Positions 7,639 through 15,869 of a stretch of DNA of 35,971 bases are shown in pieces. The notes under the pieces are model-generated. The model worked only from the letters and a program-made list of their open reading frames with translations, was not told the origin of the DNA and searched no databases. Position 1 is the first letter of the stretch; each line of letters begins with the position of its first letter. A program made the position numbers and the translations under genes. This DNA comes from an uncultured Oscillospiraceae bacterium (lineage in GTDB: Bacteria > Bacillota > Clostridia > Oscillospirales > Oscillospiraceae): assembly GCA_910587255.1 (NCBI GenBank), contig CAJUKT010000022.1, forward strand, positions 1 to 35,971. Reading direction: 5' to 3'.

Positions 7639-8250
7639 TCAAACCCTGTTTTTCCTAAAATGCACAAAGGACAAAACGCCGATGGGCGTAAAATAGGCGC
7701 ACCAAACCTCCAGCGCGATGGTTCCGCCCACCCCGTTTCCCTCCCCCGACAGCATCCCCGTCATCGGCATCAACAAGCAGGAAAAGAAAAACACGCCATG
7801 CCCCAGCATCAGCCGCTTCAGCCACCGGTCCGCCCCGTCCCTCACGCCAACCGTCAGCCCGATAAAAAACGTAGACAGAGCCATCATCCCATACCCGAGC
7901 AGATCATAATAAAAGAACAATCCGCCCTTCCCATAGTCCAGCATCCTCATGGCCTGCTCATCCAGCGAATCCAGCCGGACAGCCGTCGTCTGCGCAAAAT
8001 AGACCAGGAGCACCAGAACCGTATAAACCGCCGCAAACCCCATCCCGGCATAAGCCGCCGCCCTATGCCGCTCCCCACACTCCGCGCAGAAGCCGCCGCA
8101 CATCATCATGTATCCAATGGGCAGCAGCATACACACAAAATAGCTCCCAAAATCCCACGGAATCAGCATAAAAACCGCAAAAAGCACCACGGAACCAGTG
8201 ACAATCAAGGCCCCCGCCCCTGCCACGGCCCAATTCGTCCCATTCTCCAA
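7639..8250 (-). CDS. Multi-pass membrane protein, unknown function
   Basis: A protein of up to 203 aa with about six hydrophobic segments (for example ALIVTGSVVLFAVFML, YFVCMLLPIGYMMM, AVYTVLVLLVYFA, GYGMMALSTFFIG and HGVFFFSCLLMP). A cytoplasmic or extracytoplasmic Cys pair (CGGFCAECGERH) follows the second segment. The listed start is TTG with a purine run immediately adjacent, which is a poor ribosome site, so the true start is uncertain and may lie further in. The stop of rlmH is 7 bases upstream, so the two probably share a transcript that ends at the terminator at 7584-7617. I do not recognise the family. Confidence 0.65.
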   Translation of the reverse strand: MENGTNWAVAGAGALIVTGSVVLFAVFMLIPWDFGSYFVCMLLPIGYMMMCGGFCAECGERHRAAAYAGMGFAAVYTVLVLLVYFAQTTAVRLDSLDEQAMRMLDYGKGGLFFYYDLLGYGMMALSTFFIGLTVGVRDGADRWLKRLMLGHGVFFFSCLLMPMTGMLSGEGNGVGGTIALEVWCAYFTPIGVLSFVHFRKNRV

Positions 8251-8257
8251 CCCCCGG

Positions 8258-8740
8258 CTACTTATGGTAATCCGCCCCCTCCTGAATCTTAAACGCCCGG
8301 TAAATCTGTTCCAGCAGCATCACCCTTGCCAGGTGGTGGGGGAAGGTCATGGGCGACATGGACAGGGCGGCCCAGGCCCCGGCCATGACGGAGGGGTGCA
8401 GCCCGTAGGACCCGCCGATGACGAACACCAGATGCTTGGCGGCGTTGTGGCTCCAGGCGGAGACCATGGCGGCCAGCTCCTCGCTGGAGCGCATAGTCCC
8501 CTCGACGGCCAGGGCGATGACGCTGGAGTTAGGGGGGATTTTGGAGCGGATGGCGTCCCCCTCCTTTTCCAGCGCCCCCTGGATCTCCCCCAGCGACGGA
8601 TTTTTCGACAGCCTCTGCTCCGTCAGCTCCACAATGCTCAGCTTGCAGTACCCCTTCAGCCGCTTGGCATATTCCGCCGCGGCCTCCTGGTAGAACTTCT
8701 CCTTCAGCTTGCCCACGCAGATCAAGGTGATATCCACCAA
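8258..8740 (-). CDS. rlmH: 23S rRNA (pseudouridine1915-N3)-methyltransferase RlmH
   Basis: A SPOUT-fold methyltransferase of about 160 aa that modifies pseudouridine 1915 of 23S rRNA in assembled 70S ribosomes, using S-adenosylmethionine. The family start ITLICVGKLKEKF is present, and the C-terminal knot shows FVIGGSYGLHPSV, MSPMTFPHHLARVMLLEQIYRA (quoted here as MTFPHHLARV and LLEQIYRA) and the terminal YHK. Length matches the usual 155-160. The start is ambiguous: TTG at 8740 or GTG at 8737, both behind GAGGAGGAG; the GTG aligns best with the family start. It is cotranscribed with the membrane gene downstream. Confidence 0.95.
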   Translation of the reverse strand: MVDITLICVGKLKEKFYQEAAAEYAKRLKGYCKLSIVELTEQRLSKNPSLGEIQGALEKEGDAIRSKIPPNSSVIALAVEGTMRSSEELAAMVSAWSHNAAKHLVFVIGGSYGLHPSVMAGAWAALSMSPMTFPHHLARVMLLEQIYRAFKIQEGADYHK

Positions 8741-8771
8741 AGCGAGCTCCTCCTCTCTTGTCCGCGGCTGC

Positions 8772-8955
8772 GCACTTTAGCCGCCTGCTCCCAGCCGCTC
8801 CGCGCTATGCTTCAATTCACGCTGTGCGCCCTCCGCTGCGGCGGCTAAACCACTTCGACTGCGCGCGCCGTTTGCCGGCCCTTTGGGCCGCCAAGCCGTC
8901 CACTCCGCTGCGTGCTTTAGCCGCCTGCTCCCGGCCGCTCCGCGCTATACTTCCA
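8772..8955. repeat. Imperfect 40-bp direct repeat pair beside the walJ stop
   Basis: Two copies (about 8774-8813 and 8915-8954) share TTTAGCCGCCTGCTCCC and GCCGCTCCGCGCTAT with a few differences. The second overlaps the end of walJ, and its CTA at 8945-8947 is the TAG stop on the minus strand. The intervening 100 bases (8814-8914) are GC-rich and hold no gene. The core resembles the 1-225 repeat. Confidence 0.75.
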
Positions 8956-9730
8956 GCCACCCCGTCGCCTCATTCCTGGGCGCGGCGATCAGCTCCACGT
9001 CGTTCTCCCCCAGCCCCAGCTCTCCCAGGGCCCTTCGGGCCGCCGCCAGGGCCAGCTCAGGCCGGTTGTTCTCCTGGGACAGGTGGGCCAGCACCACCCG
9101 TCCGGCCCCCTGGGACCCCGCCCAGGCGGCCAGCTCCCCGCCCATCTCGTTGGACAGGTGCCCCCGCGCGCCCCGGATGCGGTTTTGCAGGTGGAGGGGG
9201 TAGGGCCCCCTTCGGAGCATCTCCGGGTCGTAGTTGAACTCCCCGATGAGGGTGTGGGCCCCCCGCACCCCCTCCCGGGCCTGGGGGGTGATGACCCCGG
9301 TGTCGGTACAAAGTACCAGCTTTCGTTTTCCGTCCGTCACCCAGTACCCCACCGGGCAGGCGCAGTCGTGGCTGGTGGCGAAAGCGCCCACCTCCAGCCC
9401 GCCCAGGGCGAAGCGCTGCCCCGGCTCGAACACCCGGAAGCGCTCGGTCAGCCCGTCCCACCGCCCGCACAGCTGGCAGGCCGTCTCCTCCGCGGTGTAC
9501 AGCGCCGCCTGGGTCTGCCGGCACAGCACCGGCAGGGCGGCCACATGGTCGATGTGCTCGTGGGTGATGAGCACGCCGGACACATGCCGCAGCTCCACCC
9601 CCAGCGCCTTCAGCCCCTGGGCGGTGCGCCGGGTGGAGATGCCCGCGTCCAGCAGGATATGTACCCGTCCGTCGCTGACCACGGCGCAGTTTCCCGACGA
9701 CCCGCTGGCCAGCGTAGCCACTCTCAGCAT
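8945..9730 (-). CDS. walJ: Metallo-beta-lactamase fold hydrolase, WalJ/YycJ family
   Basis: A 261-aa MBL-fold protein of the YycJ/WalJ type, a soluble nuclease-like hydrolase linked in Bacilli to cell-wall and replication coordination. The start at 9730 has GGGAGG seven bases upstream. The family N-terminus LASGSSGNCAVV is present, with metal ligands in THEHIDH (after GVLITHEH), HDC in ATSHDCACPVGY, Asp in LCTDTG and a His in HLSQENN. The C-terminal segment GHLSNEMGGELA is also typical. It is not next to walRK here. The stop codon lies in a dispersed repeat. Substrate and partner are not visible from sequence. Confidence 0.88.
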   Translation of the reverse strand: MLRVATLASGSSGNCAVVSDGRVHILLDAGISTRRTAQGLKALGVELRHVSGVLITHEHIDHVAALPVLCRQTQAALYTAEETACQLCGRWDGLTERFRVFEPGQRFALGGLEVGAFATSHDCACPVGYWVTDGKRKLVLCTDTGVITPQAREGVRGAHTLIGEFNYDPEMLRRGPYPLHLQNRIRGARGHLSNEMGGELAAWAGSQGAGRVVLAHLSQENNRPELALAAARRALGELGLGENDVELIAAPRNEATGWLEV

Positions 9731-9768
9731 AAGCGCACCTCCCAAAATTCTCTCTTTTCCACAAACAT

Positions 9769-9795
9769 GCCGGAAAGGATGCAGTCCTTTCCGGC
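9769..9795 (-). other. Perfect hairpin between murA and walJ
   Basis: An 11-bp perfect stem (GCCGGAAAGGA with TCCTTTCCGGC) and 5-base loop lies in the 180-base gap between murA and walJ. On the minus strand it is preceded, not followed, by a T run, so it is not a standard terminator. It may be a processing or leader structure of walJ. No convincing promoter was found in this gap. Confidence 0.6.
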
Positions 9796-9910
9796 AAAAA
9801 TAACCATATTGTGCCCATGTCCACGCTGCGCGGCTGTCCACCGGCCCGGGCCGGCCTGCGGAGGGCATTGCGGCCCCGCGTCCCCGTTCCGTCCGCCGCG
9901 GCCTGCGCCA

Positions 9911-11209
9911 TTATCCCGCGGCAGATACCTTCCCACGCTCCGGGTCGGGCACCTCCACCACCCGGATATCCGCCCCGATGCGGGAGAGCTTGCCGATGAT
10001 ATCCTCGTAGCCCCGCTCGATATGCTTCACGTTGGAGATCTCGCTGGTGCCCTGGGCGGCCAGCCCGGCGATAATCATCCCCGCCCCGGCCCGCAGGTCG
10101 CAGGCCTCCATGGGCGCGCCGGTGAGCTTTTCCACGCCCTCGATGATGGCAATCTTTCCGTCCACCTGGATTTTTGCCCCCAGGCGGCGGAACTCCTCGG
10201 TATAGCGGTAGCGGTTGTCCCACACGCCCTCGGTGATGACGCTGGTGCCGTTGGCCAGGCACAGCACGGCGGCGATCTGGGGGTGCATATCGGTGGGGAA
10301 GCCGGGATAGAACATGGTCTTCACGTTGGTGCGTTGGAGGGGCCCATGGCGGCGGACAATGAGGGAATCCCCCTCCTCCTCCACCTCGGCGCCCATCTCC
10401 ACCAGCTTGGCGGTGATGCACTCCATATGCTTGGGGATGACGTTGCACACGCGCACCTCGCCCCCGGCGGCGGTGACGGCGGCCATGTAGGTGCCCGCCT
10501 CAATCTGGTCGGGGATGATGGAGTACTCCCCGCCCCGCAGCTTGTCCACACCTCGGATTTTAATCATATCGGTGCCCGCGCCGGTGATATCCGCCCCCAT
10601 GGAGTTGAGGAAGTTGGCCAAATCCACGATATGGGGCTCCCTGGCGGTATTTTCAATGACGGTGGTGCCCTTTGCCAGCACGGCGGCCAGCATCAGGTTC
10701 ATGGTGGCCCCCACGCTGGCCACGTCCAGGTAAATCTGGCTGCCCTTCATCCGCCCGCCGTCCGCCTCGGCGCACATATAGCCCTTTTCCACCTTGACCT
10801 CCGCCCCCAGGGCGGCGAAGCCCTTTAGGTGCTGGTCGATGGGCCGGCTGCCGAAGTCGCACCCGCCGGGCAGGGGCACCTCGGCCTGGCCGAACCGGCC
10901 CAGCATGGCGCCCATCAGGTAATAGCTGGCCCGGAGCTTGCGCCCCGCGTCATAGGGCACGGCCTGGCGCCGGGCGTCGGTGCAGTCCACCTCCACGGTG
11001 GTGCGGTTGATCAGGCGCACGCGGGCCCCCAGGTCCCGCAGGATATCCAAAAGCAGGTCCACATCGCTGATGGCGGGAATATTTTCAATGCGGCAGGGGC
11101 CCTCCACCAGCAGGGCGGCGGGAATAATACCAACGGCGGCGTTCTTCGCGCCGCTGACCTCAACCTTGCCATACAGCGGGCGCCCGCCGTGAATCACGTA
11201 TTTTTTCAA
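9911..11209 (-). CDS. murA: UDP-N-acetylglucosamine 1-carboxyvinyltransferase MurA
   Basis: A 432-aa cytoplasmic enzyme that transfers enolpyruvate from phosphoenolpyruvate to UDP-GlcNAc, the first committed step of peptidoglycan synthesis. The start is TTG at 11209, behind GAGGTG; the usual family opening KKYVIHGGRPLYGKVEVSGAK follows directly (Lys22-Asn23 in GAKNA). The catalytic Cys117 lies in PLPGGCDFGSRPIDQH, so the classical fosfomycin target residue is present. Later family motifs FPTDMHPQ and RYRYTEEFRRLG are intact. It is a single gene, divergent from htpG, with its own promoter and a leader of about 120 bases. Confidence 0.97.
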   Translation of the reverse strand: MKKYVIHGGRPLYGKVEVSGAKNAAVGIIPAALLVEGPCRIENIPAISDVDLLLDILRDLGARVRLINRTTVEVDCTDARRQAVPYDAGRKLRASYYLMGAMLGRFGQAEVPLPGGCDFGSRPIDQHLKGFAALGAEVKVEKGYMCAEADGGRMKGSQIYLDVASVGATMNLMLAAVLAKGTTVIENTAREPHIVDLANFLNSMGADITGAGTDMIKIRGVDKLRGGEYSIIPDQIEAGTYMAAVTAAGGEVRVCNVIPKHMECITAKLVEMGAEVEEEGDSLIVRRHGPLQRTNVKTMFYPGFPTDMHPQIAAVLCLANGTSVITEGVWDNRYRYTEEFRRLGAKIQVDGKIAIIEGVEKLTGAPMEACDLRAGAGMIIAGLAAQGTSEISNVKHIERGYEDIIGKLSRIGADIRVVEVPDPERGKVSAAG

Positions 11210-11336
11210 ATCAGCACCTCTGACTCCCGGCAATACCGGTTTAATGGGAAAAGAGGGGCAGCTCCCTCTAAAAAATCTGTATAAGGGGAAACCGCTCGAC
11301 CAAAGCCTTGCCAGGGAGCCCATTTCCCACCGATCC

Positions 11337-11365
11337 ATTATACCACTCCCTGTAAGTAAAGGCAA
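11337..11365 (-). promoter_or_regulatory. SigA-type promoter of murA
   Basis: On the minus strand TTGCCT (11365-11360), a 17-base spacer and TATAAT (11342-11337) precede murA by about 120 bases of leader. The leader holds two competing pairings: GCTCCCT (11319-11313) with AGGGAGC (11267-11261), versus the AGAGGG/CCCTCT hairpin at 11252-11269. Confidence 0.8.
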
Positions 11366-11477
11366 CCAAAACTTTCATCCTTTTCCTTCTCTCCCCCCGG
11401 ATTCTCTCATCCAGCCATATTCTGCCCCGCCTCCCCACAGATATTCCGGGAAAATTGTGAATTTTCTGCGATACCCC

Positions 11478-11506
11478 TTGCAAAATCCAAACCAATGTAT
11501 TATCAT
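11478..11506 (+). promoter_or_regulatory. SigA-type promoter of htpG
   Basis: TTGCAA (11478-11483), a 17-base spacer and TATCAT (11501-11506). The start of transcription would fall at the left end of the CIRCE element. Confidence 0.85.
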
Positions 11507-11510
11507 ACCG

Positions 11511-11537
11511 TTAGCACTCGGTCTTGTGGAGTGCTAA
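11511..11537 (+). promoter_or_regulatory. CIRCE operator (HrcA binding site)
   Basis: A perfect match to the CIRCE consensus: TTAGCACTC, nine bases, GAGTGCTAA. It begins 4 bases after the -10 box, so bound HrcA would block initiation, and it would also lie in the mRNA leader of htpG. hrcA itself is not in the window. Confidence 0.97.
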
Positions 11538-11580
11538 AACATTGTTTTCAAAAATTTTGATATAACGAGGTGCGAAAGAC

Positions 11581-13494
11581 ATGGCAAAAAAGCAGTTCAA
11601 GGCGGAGTCCAAACGTCTGATGGACCTGATGATCAACTCCATCTACACCCACAAGGAGATTTTCCTGCGGGAGATCATCTCCAACGCCAGCGACGCCATC
11701 GACAAGCTGGCCTACCTGTCGCTGACGGACGACACGGTAAAGCTCAAGCGGGGGGATATGCGCATCACCGTCACCCCGGACCAGGAGGGGCGCACGCTGA
11801 CGGTGTCGGACAACGGCGTGGGCATGAGCGCCCAGGAGCTGGAGCAGAACCTGGGCACCATCGCCAAGAGCGGCTCGCTGCAATTCAAGGAGGGCATGGA
11901 GAAGGAAGGCGCCGCGGACATCATCGGGCAGTTCGGCGTGGGCTTCTACTCCGCCTTCATGGTGGCCGACGAGGTGACGGTGATCACCCGCCGCCACGGG
12001 GAGGATACCGCCCACTGCTGGAAATCCTCCGGCGCGGACGGCTACACCATCACCGAATGCGAAAAGGACGAGCCCGGCACCGACGTGATCATGCGCCTGA
12101 AGCAGGACACCGAGGACGAGCGCTACAGCGAGTATCTGGAGACCGGCCGCCTGCAAACTTTAATTAAAAAGTACTCCGACTATATCCGCCACCCCATCCG
12201 CATGGAGGTGGAGGACTACCGGGAGAAGGCGCGGCCGGAGGACGCCGGGGACGATTACAAGCCCGAGTGGGAGACGGTGGTGGAGGAAAAGACCATTAAC
12301 TCCATGGTGCCCCTGTGGCAGCGCCCCCGCTCCAAGGTGGAGCAGGAGGAGTACGACAGCTTCTACCGCGAGAAGTTCGGCGACTGGCAGCCCCCCCTGG
12401 CCACCGTCACCACCTCCTCCGAGGGCGCCGTGACCTTCAAGGCCCTGCTCTTCATCCCCTCCGCCACCCCCTACGACTTTTACACCCGGGAGTATGAAAA
12501 GGGCCTCCAGCTCTACTCCTCCGGCGTGCTCATCATGGACAAGTGCGCCGACCTGCTGCCCGACTGCTTCCGCTTTGTAAAGGGCGTTGTGGATTCCCCC
12601 GACTTCTCGCTGAACATCTCCCGGGAGCTGCTCCAGCATGACCGCCAGCTGAAGATCATCGCCGCCGCCCTGGAGAAGAAGATCAAGAACGAGCTGGTCA
12701 AGCTGATGAAGGACGACCGGGAGAAGTACGAGAAGTTCTGGGCCGCCTTCGGCCGCCAGCTCAAGTACAGCGTCACCGAGGGCTACGGCGCCAAGAAGGA
12801 GCTGCTCCAGGACCTGCTGCTCTTCACCACCTCCAAGGAGGGCAAACCGGCCTCCCTGGCCGAGTACGTGGAGCGCATGGACGAGGGCCAGGAGTTCATC
12901 TACTACGTGTGCGCCGATACCCGCGAGCAGGCCGCCCGCCTGCCCCAGGTGGAGCGCATCGCCGACAAGGGCTGGGAGATCTTGTACCTCACCGAAGAGG
13001 TGGACGAGTTTGTGATGCAGGCCCTGCGGGAGGTGTCGGGCAAGGCGCTGAAGCCGGTGTCCGACCCGGACGCCCTGCCCGAGACCGACGAGGAGAAGGC
13101 GGAGCAGGAAAAGCAGGCCCAGGACGCCAAGCCGGTGCTGGACTTTGTGAAGGAGACCTTAGGGGACAAGATCAAGGAGGCCCGGGTGTCCAAGATCCTC
13201 AAAACCGCCCCGGTGTGCATGACGGCGGACGGCCCCATGAGCCTGGAGATGGAGAAGTACTTCTCCAAGCTGGAGGCGTCCTCCCCCATGGGCCCCATGA
13301 AGGCCGAGCGCGTGCTGGAGCTCAACCCCGCCGCCGCCCCCTTCGCGGCGCTGAAGGCCGCCCTGGACGGGGACGACAGGGAACGCGCCGCCAAATACGT
13401 CCAGGTGCTCTACCACCAGGCCCTGCTCATCGCGGGCCTGCCCATCGAGGACCCCGCCGCCTATACCGAGCTGGTGTGCTCCCTGATGGGCTGA
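11581..13494 (+). CDS. htpG: Chaperone protein HtpG (Hsp90 family)
   Basis: A 637-aa cytosolic ATP-dependent chaperone, full length for the family. The N-terminal GHKL ATPase domain shows Asn/Asp in IISNASDAIDKL, the Mg/ATP motif DNGVGM and the glycine lid GQFGVGFYSAFM. The middle domain has SLNISRELLQ with the catalytic Arg, and the C-terminal dimerisation domain closes with ALLIAGLPIEDPA. The ribosome site GAGGTG lies nine bases before ATG. It is monocistronic, between a CIRCE-controlled promoter and a strong terminator. Heat or misfolding control by HrcA is therefore expected from sequence. Confidence 0.98.
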   Translation: MAKKQFKAESKRLMDLMINSIYTHKEIFLREIISNASDAIDKLAYLSLTDDTVKLKRGDMRITVTPDQEGRTLTVSDNGVGMSAQELEQNLGTIAKSGSLQFKEGMEKEGAADIIGQFGVGFYSAFMVADEVTVITRRHGEDTAHCWKSSGADGYTITECEKDEPGTDVIMRLKQDTEDERYSEYLETGRLQTLIKKYSDYIRHPIRMEVEDYREKARPEDAGDDYKPEWETVVEEKTINSMVPLWQRPRSKVEQEEYDSFYREKFGDWQPPLATVTTSSEGAVTFKALLFIPSATPYDFYTREYEKGLQLYSSGVLIMDKCADLLPDCFRFVKGVVDSPDFSLNISRELLQHDRQLKIIAAALEKKIKNELVKLMKDDREKYEKFWAAFGRQLKYSVTEGYGAKKELLQDLLLFTTSKEGKPASLAEYVERMDEGQEFIYYVCADTREQAARLPQVERIADKGWEILYLTEEVDEFVMQALREVSGKALKPVSDPDALPETDEEKAEQEKQAQDAKPVLDFVKETLGDKIKEARVSKILKTAPVCMTADGPMSLEMEKYFSKLEASSPMGPMKAERVLELNPAAAPFAALKAALDGDDRERAAKYVQVLYHQALLIAGLPIEDPAAYTELVCSLMG

Positions 13495-13547
13495 GCCGCA
13501 GTGAAGCCGCGCGCTGCGAACAGGCGAAGCGCAGCAGCCGACGCAAT
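13495..13547 (+). repeat. Stop-proximal dispersed repeat after htpG
   Basis: The segment after the TGA includes GCGCGCTGCGAACAGGCGAA, closely matching the sequence inside the end of rqcH near 27892-27912 (CGCTGCGAGCAGGCGGA) and 18945-18965. Translated in the same frame both would read SEAxRCEQAxR, which confirms a common origin. It holds no gene. Confidence 0.6.
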
Positions 13548-13555
13548 AAGCCCCC

Positions 13556-13587
13556 ATCCCCCGCCCCAGCCGGCGGGGGATTTTTTA
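13556..13587 (+). terminator. Intrinsic terminator of htpG
   Basis: A 10-bp GC-rich stem (ATCCCCCGCC with GGCGGGGGAT, loop CCAGCC) followed by six T. Confidence 0.93.
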
Positions 13588-13628
13588 TCCCGCCCCGGAC
13601 GCCCCGCCGCCGGGGGGACCGCGTCCAT

Positions 13629-13705
13629 GGGCCGCCCCCGCGGGGGCGGCCCCCCAAACCGGGAAAAAATCCCCAAAATATTTGGAACGTCCCCAAATAT
13701 TTTGG
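13629..13705. promoter_or_regulatory. GC palindrome and AT-rich inverted repeat upstream of asp23-fakA
   Basis: Positions 13629-13652 form a perfect 24-base GC palindrome. Positions 13673-13685 (CCAAAATATTTGG) and 13693-13705 (CCAAATATTTTGG) form a perfect 13-bp inverted repeat with a 7-base loop, and each arm is itself near-palindromic. The pair ends 14 bases before the -35 box of the next promoter, which suits an activator or repressor site. The region from 13588 to 13718 holds no gene. Confidence 0.65.
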
Positions 13706-13718
13706 CGGCAAAACGGGC

Positions 13719-13747
13719 TTGTATTTTTCAATGAAATAGAATACAAT
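13719..13747 (+). promoter_or_regulatory. SigA-type promoter of asp23/fakA
   Basis: TTGTAT (13719-13724), 17 bases, TACAAT (13742-13747). It is the only strong promoter ahead of the two-gene unit. Confidence 0.82.
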
Positions 13748-13806
13748 ATGGGGAGCAATGAATGAGAAACGGCGGCCCTCTTGCATGTGAAGAAAGGAAG
13801 GTTCCC

Positions 13807-14157
13807 ATGAAAATACAGACTGAAAAAGGTCTCGTCCGGCTGACCAGCGACGTATACTCCAACCTCACCGGCGCGGTGGCCACCAGCTGCTACGGCGTGA
13901 AAGGCATGGCGTTCCGCTCCAAGACCGACGGGCTGGTGCATCTGCTGCGGCGGGAATCCATGTCCAAGGGCGTGAAGATCGTCTATAACGACGACCAGTC
14001 CATCTCCATCTACCTGCACATCATCGTGGACAACGGGGTGAACCTGGTGGCGGTGGGCCAATCCATCCAGAACGAAGTGAAGTACAACGTCCACCGCCTC
14101 ACCGGGGTGGAGGTGCGCAGCGTCAACGTCTGCGTGGATTCCATGGTGATCGGTTAA
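13807..14157 (+). CDS. Asp23/Gls24 family envelope stress protein (YloU-like)
   Basis: A 116-aa protein of the Asp23/Gls24 family, usually associated with the cytoplasmic membrane and envelope stress. The start at 13807 has GGAAGG upstream. Family features are the opening RLTSDVYSNLTGAVAT, SCYGVKGMAF, the YLHIIVDNGVNLV strand and the final VRSVNVCVDSMVI. It lies 29 bases before fakA, the same yloU-yloV pairing seen across Firmicutes. It is likely cotranscribed with fakA from the promoter at 13719. The precise molecular role is unknown for the family. Confidence 0.92.
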   Translation: MKIQTEKGLVRLTSDVYSNLTGAVATSCYGVKGMAFRSKTDGLVHLLRRESMSKGVKIVYNDDQSISIYLHIIVDNGVNLVAVGQSIQNEVKYNVHRLTGVEVRSVNVCVDSMVIG

Positions 14158-14186
14158 ACCGGCCCAGAAAGAGAGGATATCCAACT

Positions 14187-15869
14187 ATGGTAGATATCAT
14201 TGACGGCGCGCTGTTTCAGCGCATGGTGATCCACGGCTCCGCCTCCATCAGCGCCCAGAAGCAGGCCATCAACGATCTGAACGTCTTCCCCGTCCCCGAC
14301 GGGGACACCGGCACCAACATGTCCTTGACCATCGGCACCGCCGCCGCCGAGGCGAAGAAGAAACCGGCCCAGTCCATCGGCAAGGCCGCCTCCATCAACG
14401 CCTCCGCACTGCTGCGGGGGGCCCGGGGCAACTCGGGCGTCATCCTGTCGCTGCTGTTCCGGGGCGTGTCCAAGGGGCTGAAGGAGCGGGACGAGGCGGA
14501 CGGCGCGGCCTTTGCCGCCGCGCTGAACGAGGGCGTGTCCGCCGCCTATAAAGCGGTGATGAAGCCCGCCGAGGGCACCATCCTCACCGTATCCCGGCTG
14601 GCCGCCGCCAAGGCGTCCGAGGCCGCCCAGGAGCACAACAGCGTGGAGGCCGTGCTGGAGGCCGCCATCGCCGAGGGCCAGGCCGCCCTGGCCAACACCG
14701 TCAACCAAAACCCGGTGCTGAAGAAGGCCGGCGTGGTGGACGCGGGGGGCAAGGGCTTTTTGTGCATCCTCCAGGGGATGCTGGACGAGCTGCGGGGCCT
14801 GCCCGTCCCCGAGGAGGAGGACGGCGGCCTGCCCGTCAAGGAGGGCGCCGACTTCGGCGCCTTGTCGGAGGAGGACATCACCTTCACCTTCGACACGGTG
14901 TTCATCGTGCGCAAGACCCCCGGGCAGTCCATCGAGCCCTTCCGCGCCTACCTGAACGGCATCGGCGACAGCCTGGTCATCGGCGAGGACGACGATTCGT
15001 TCAAGGTCCACGTCCACACCGACACCCCCGGCGCGGCCCTCAGCGAGGCCCAGAAATACGGCACCCTGGAGCTGGCCAAGATCGAGAACATGCGCACCCA
15101 GGCCGAGGAACTGGCTGCGGGCAAAAAGGCCCAGTCCACCGACGATCTGGACCAGGTCGAGGCGGAGCTGGAGGGGCATGAGGGCGGGGACGCCATCGCC
15201 CCGCCGGAAAAGAAGTACGGCGTGGTGGCCGTCAGCGCCGGCGCGGGCATGGCCGGCGTGTTCAAGGACCTGGGCGTGGACGGGGTGATCTCCGGCGGCC
15301 AGACCATGAACCCCTCCACCGAGGATATCTGCCGGGAGATCGCCCGCACCCCCGCCGAGGTGGTGTTCGTGCTGCCCAACAACAAAAACATCATCATGGC
15401 CGCCCAGCAGTGCGTGGGGCTCATCGAGGGCAAGGAGGTGGTGGTGGTGCCCACCCGCACCGTGCCCCAGGGCATCTCCGCCATGCTGGTGCTGGACCCG
15501 GAGGCGGACACCCAGACCAACGCCGCCGCCATGGAGGAGGCCCGCAAAAACGTGCGCACCTGCGAGGTCACCTATGCCGCCCGGAACTCCGACTTTGACG
15601 GCTTTGACATCCACGAGGGGGATTACATGGCCCTGGCGGAGGGCCAGCTGTTCGGCACCGACCGGGCCATCGGCTCTCTGCTGGAGCGGCTGGCCCAGGC
15701 GGACAGCCAGCAGAACGCCGAGTTCATCAGCATCTTCTACGGCGAGGATGTCAGCGAGGAGCAGGCCAACGAGGCTTTGTCCATCTTCCAGAAGCAGTGC
15801 CCCAACGCCGAGATCACCCTGCTGTCCGGCGGGCAGCCTGTGTACTACTATATGATATCCGCGGAGTAA
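14187..15869 (+). CDS. fakA: Fatty acid kinase catalytic subunit FakA (DhaL/DAK2 domain, YloV)
   Basis: A 560-aa protein that, with a FakB fatty-acid binding partner, phosphorylates exogenous fatty acids to acyl-phosphate for phospholipid synthesis. The N-terminal DhaL-type nucleotide domain has the metal-binding motif FPVPDGDTGTNM (Asp38, Asp40) and ARGNSGVILSLLFRG. A middle domain with FDTVFIVRKTPG and a C-terminal DegV-like domain with NNKNIIMAAQQ follow. Length and domain order match YloV/FakA. No fakB gene is in the window. A ribosome site (AGAGAGGA) precedes ATG at 14187. Confidence 0.93.
   Translation: MVDIIDGALFQRMVIHGSASISAQKQAINDLNVFPVPDGDTGTNMSLTIGTAAAEAKKKPAQSIGKAASINASALLRGARGNSGVILSLLFRGVSKGLKERDEADGAAFAAALNEGVSAAYKAVMKPAEGTILTVSRLAAAKASEAAQEHNSVEAVLEAAIAEGQAALANTVNQNPVLKKAGVVDAGGKGFLCILQGMLDELRGLPVPEEEDGGLPVKEGADFGALSEEDITFTFDTVFIVRKTPGQSIEPFRAYLNGIGDSLVIGEDDDSFKVHVHTDTPGAALSEAQKYGTLELAKIENMRTQAEELAAGKKAQSTDDLDQVEAELEGHEGGDAIAPPEKKYGVVAVSAGAGMAGVFKDLGVDGVISGGQTMNPSTEDICREIARTPAEVVFVLPNNKNIIMAAQQCVGLIEGKEVVVVPTRTVPQGISAMLVLDPEADTQTNAAAMEEARKNVRTCEVTYAARNSDFDGFDIHEGDYMALAEGQLFGTDRAIGSLLERLAQADSQQNAEFISIFYGEDVSEEQANEALSIFQKQCPNAEITLLSGGQPVYYYMISAE

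Noticed and set aside
6060..7658. A 532-aa open frame on the plus strand opposite the large terminase
   Set aside because: The minus strand has complete terminase motifs and coupled starts; this frame has none.
8772..8955. A CRISPR array or tandem gene remnants
   Set aside because: Two imperfect 40-base copies 141 bases apart, related to the dispersed family; no open frame with a ribosome site.
11268..11495. A 75-aa minus-strand ORF upstream of murA
   Set aside because: It spans the murA promoter and leader, has no ribosome site and no recognisable motif.
14154..15614. A 486-aa open frame on the minus strand opposite fakA
   Set aside because: Antisense shadow rich in Gly, His and Leu with no recognisable motif.
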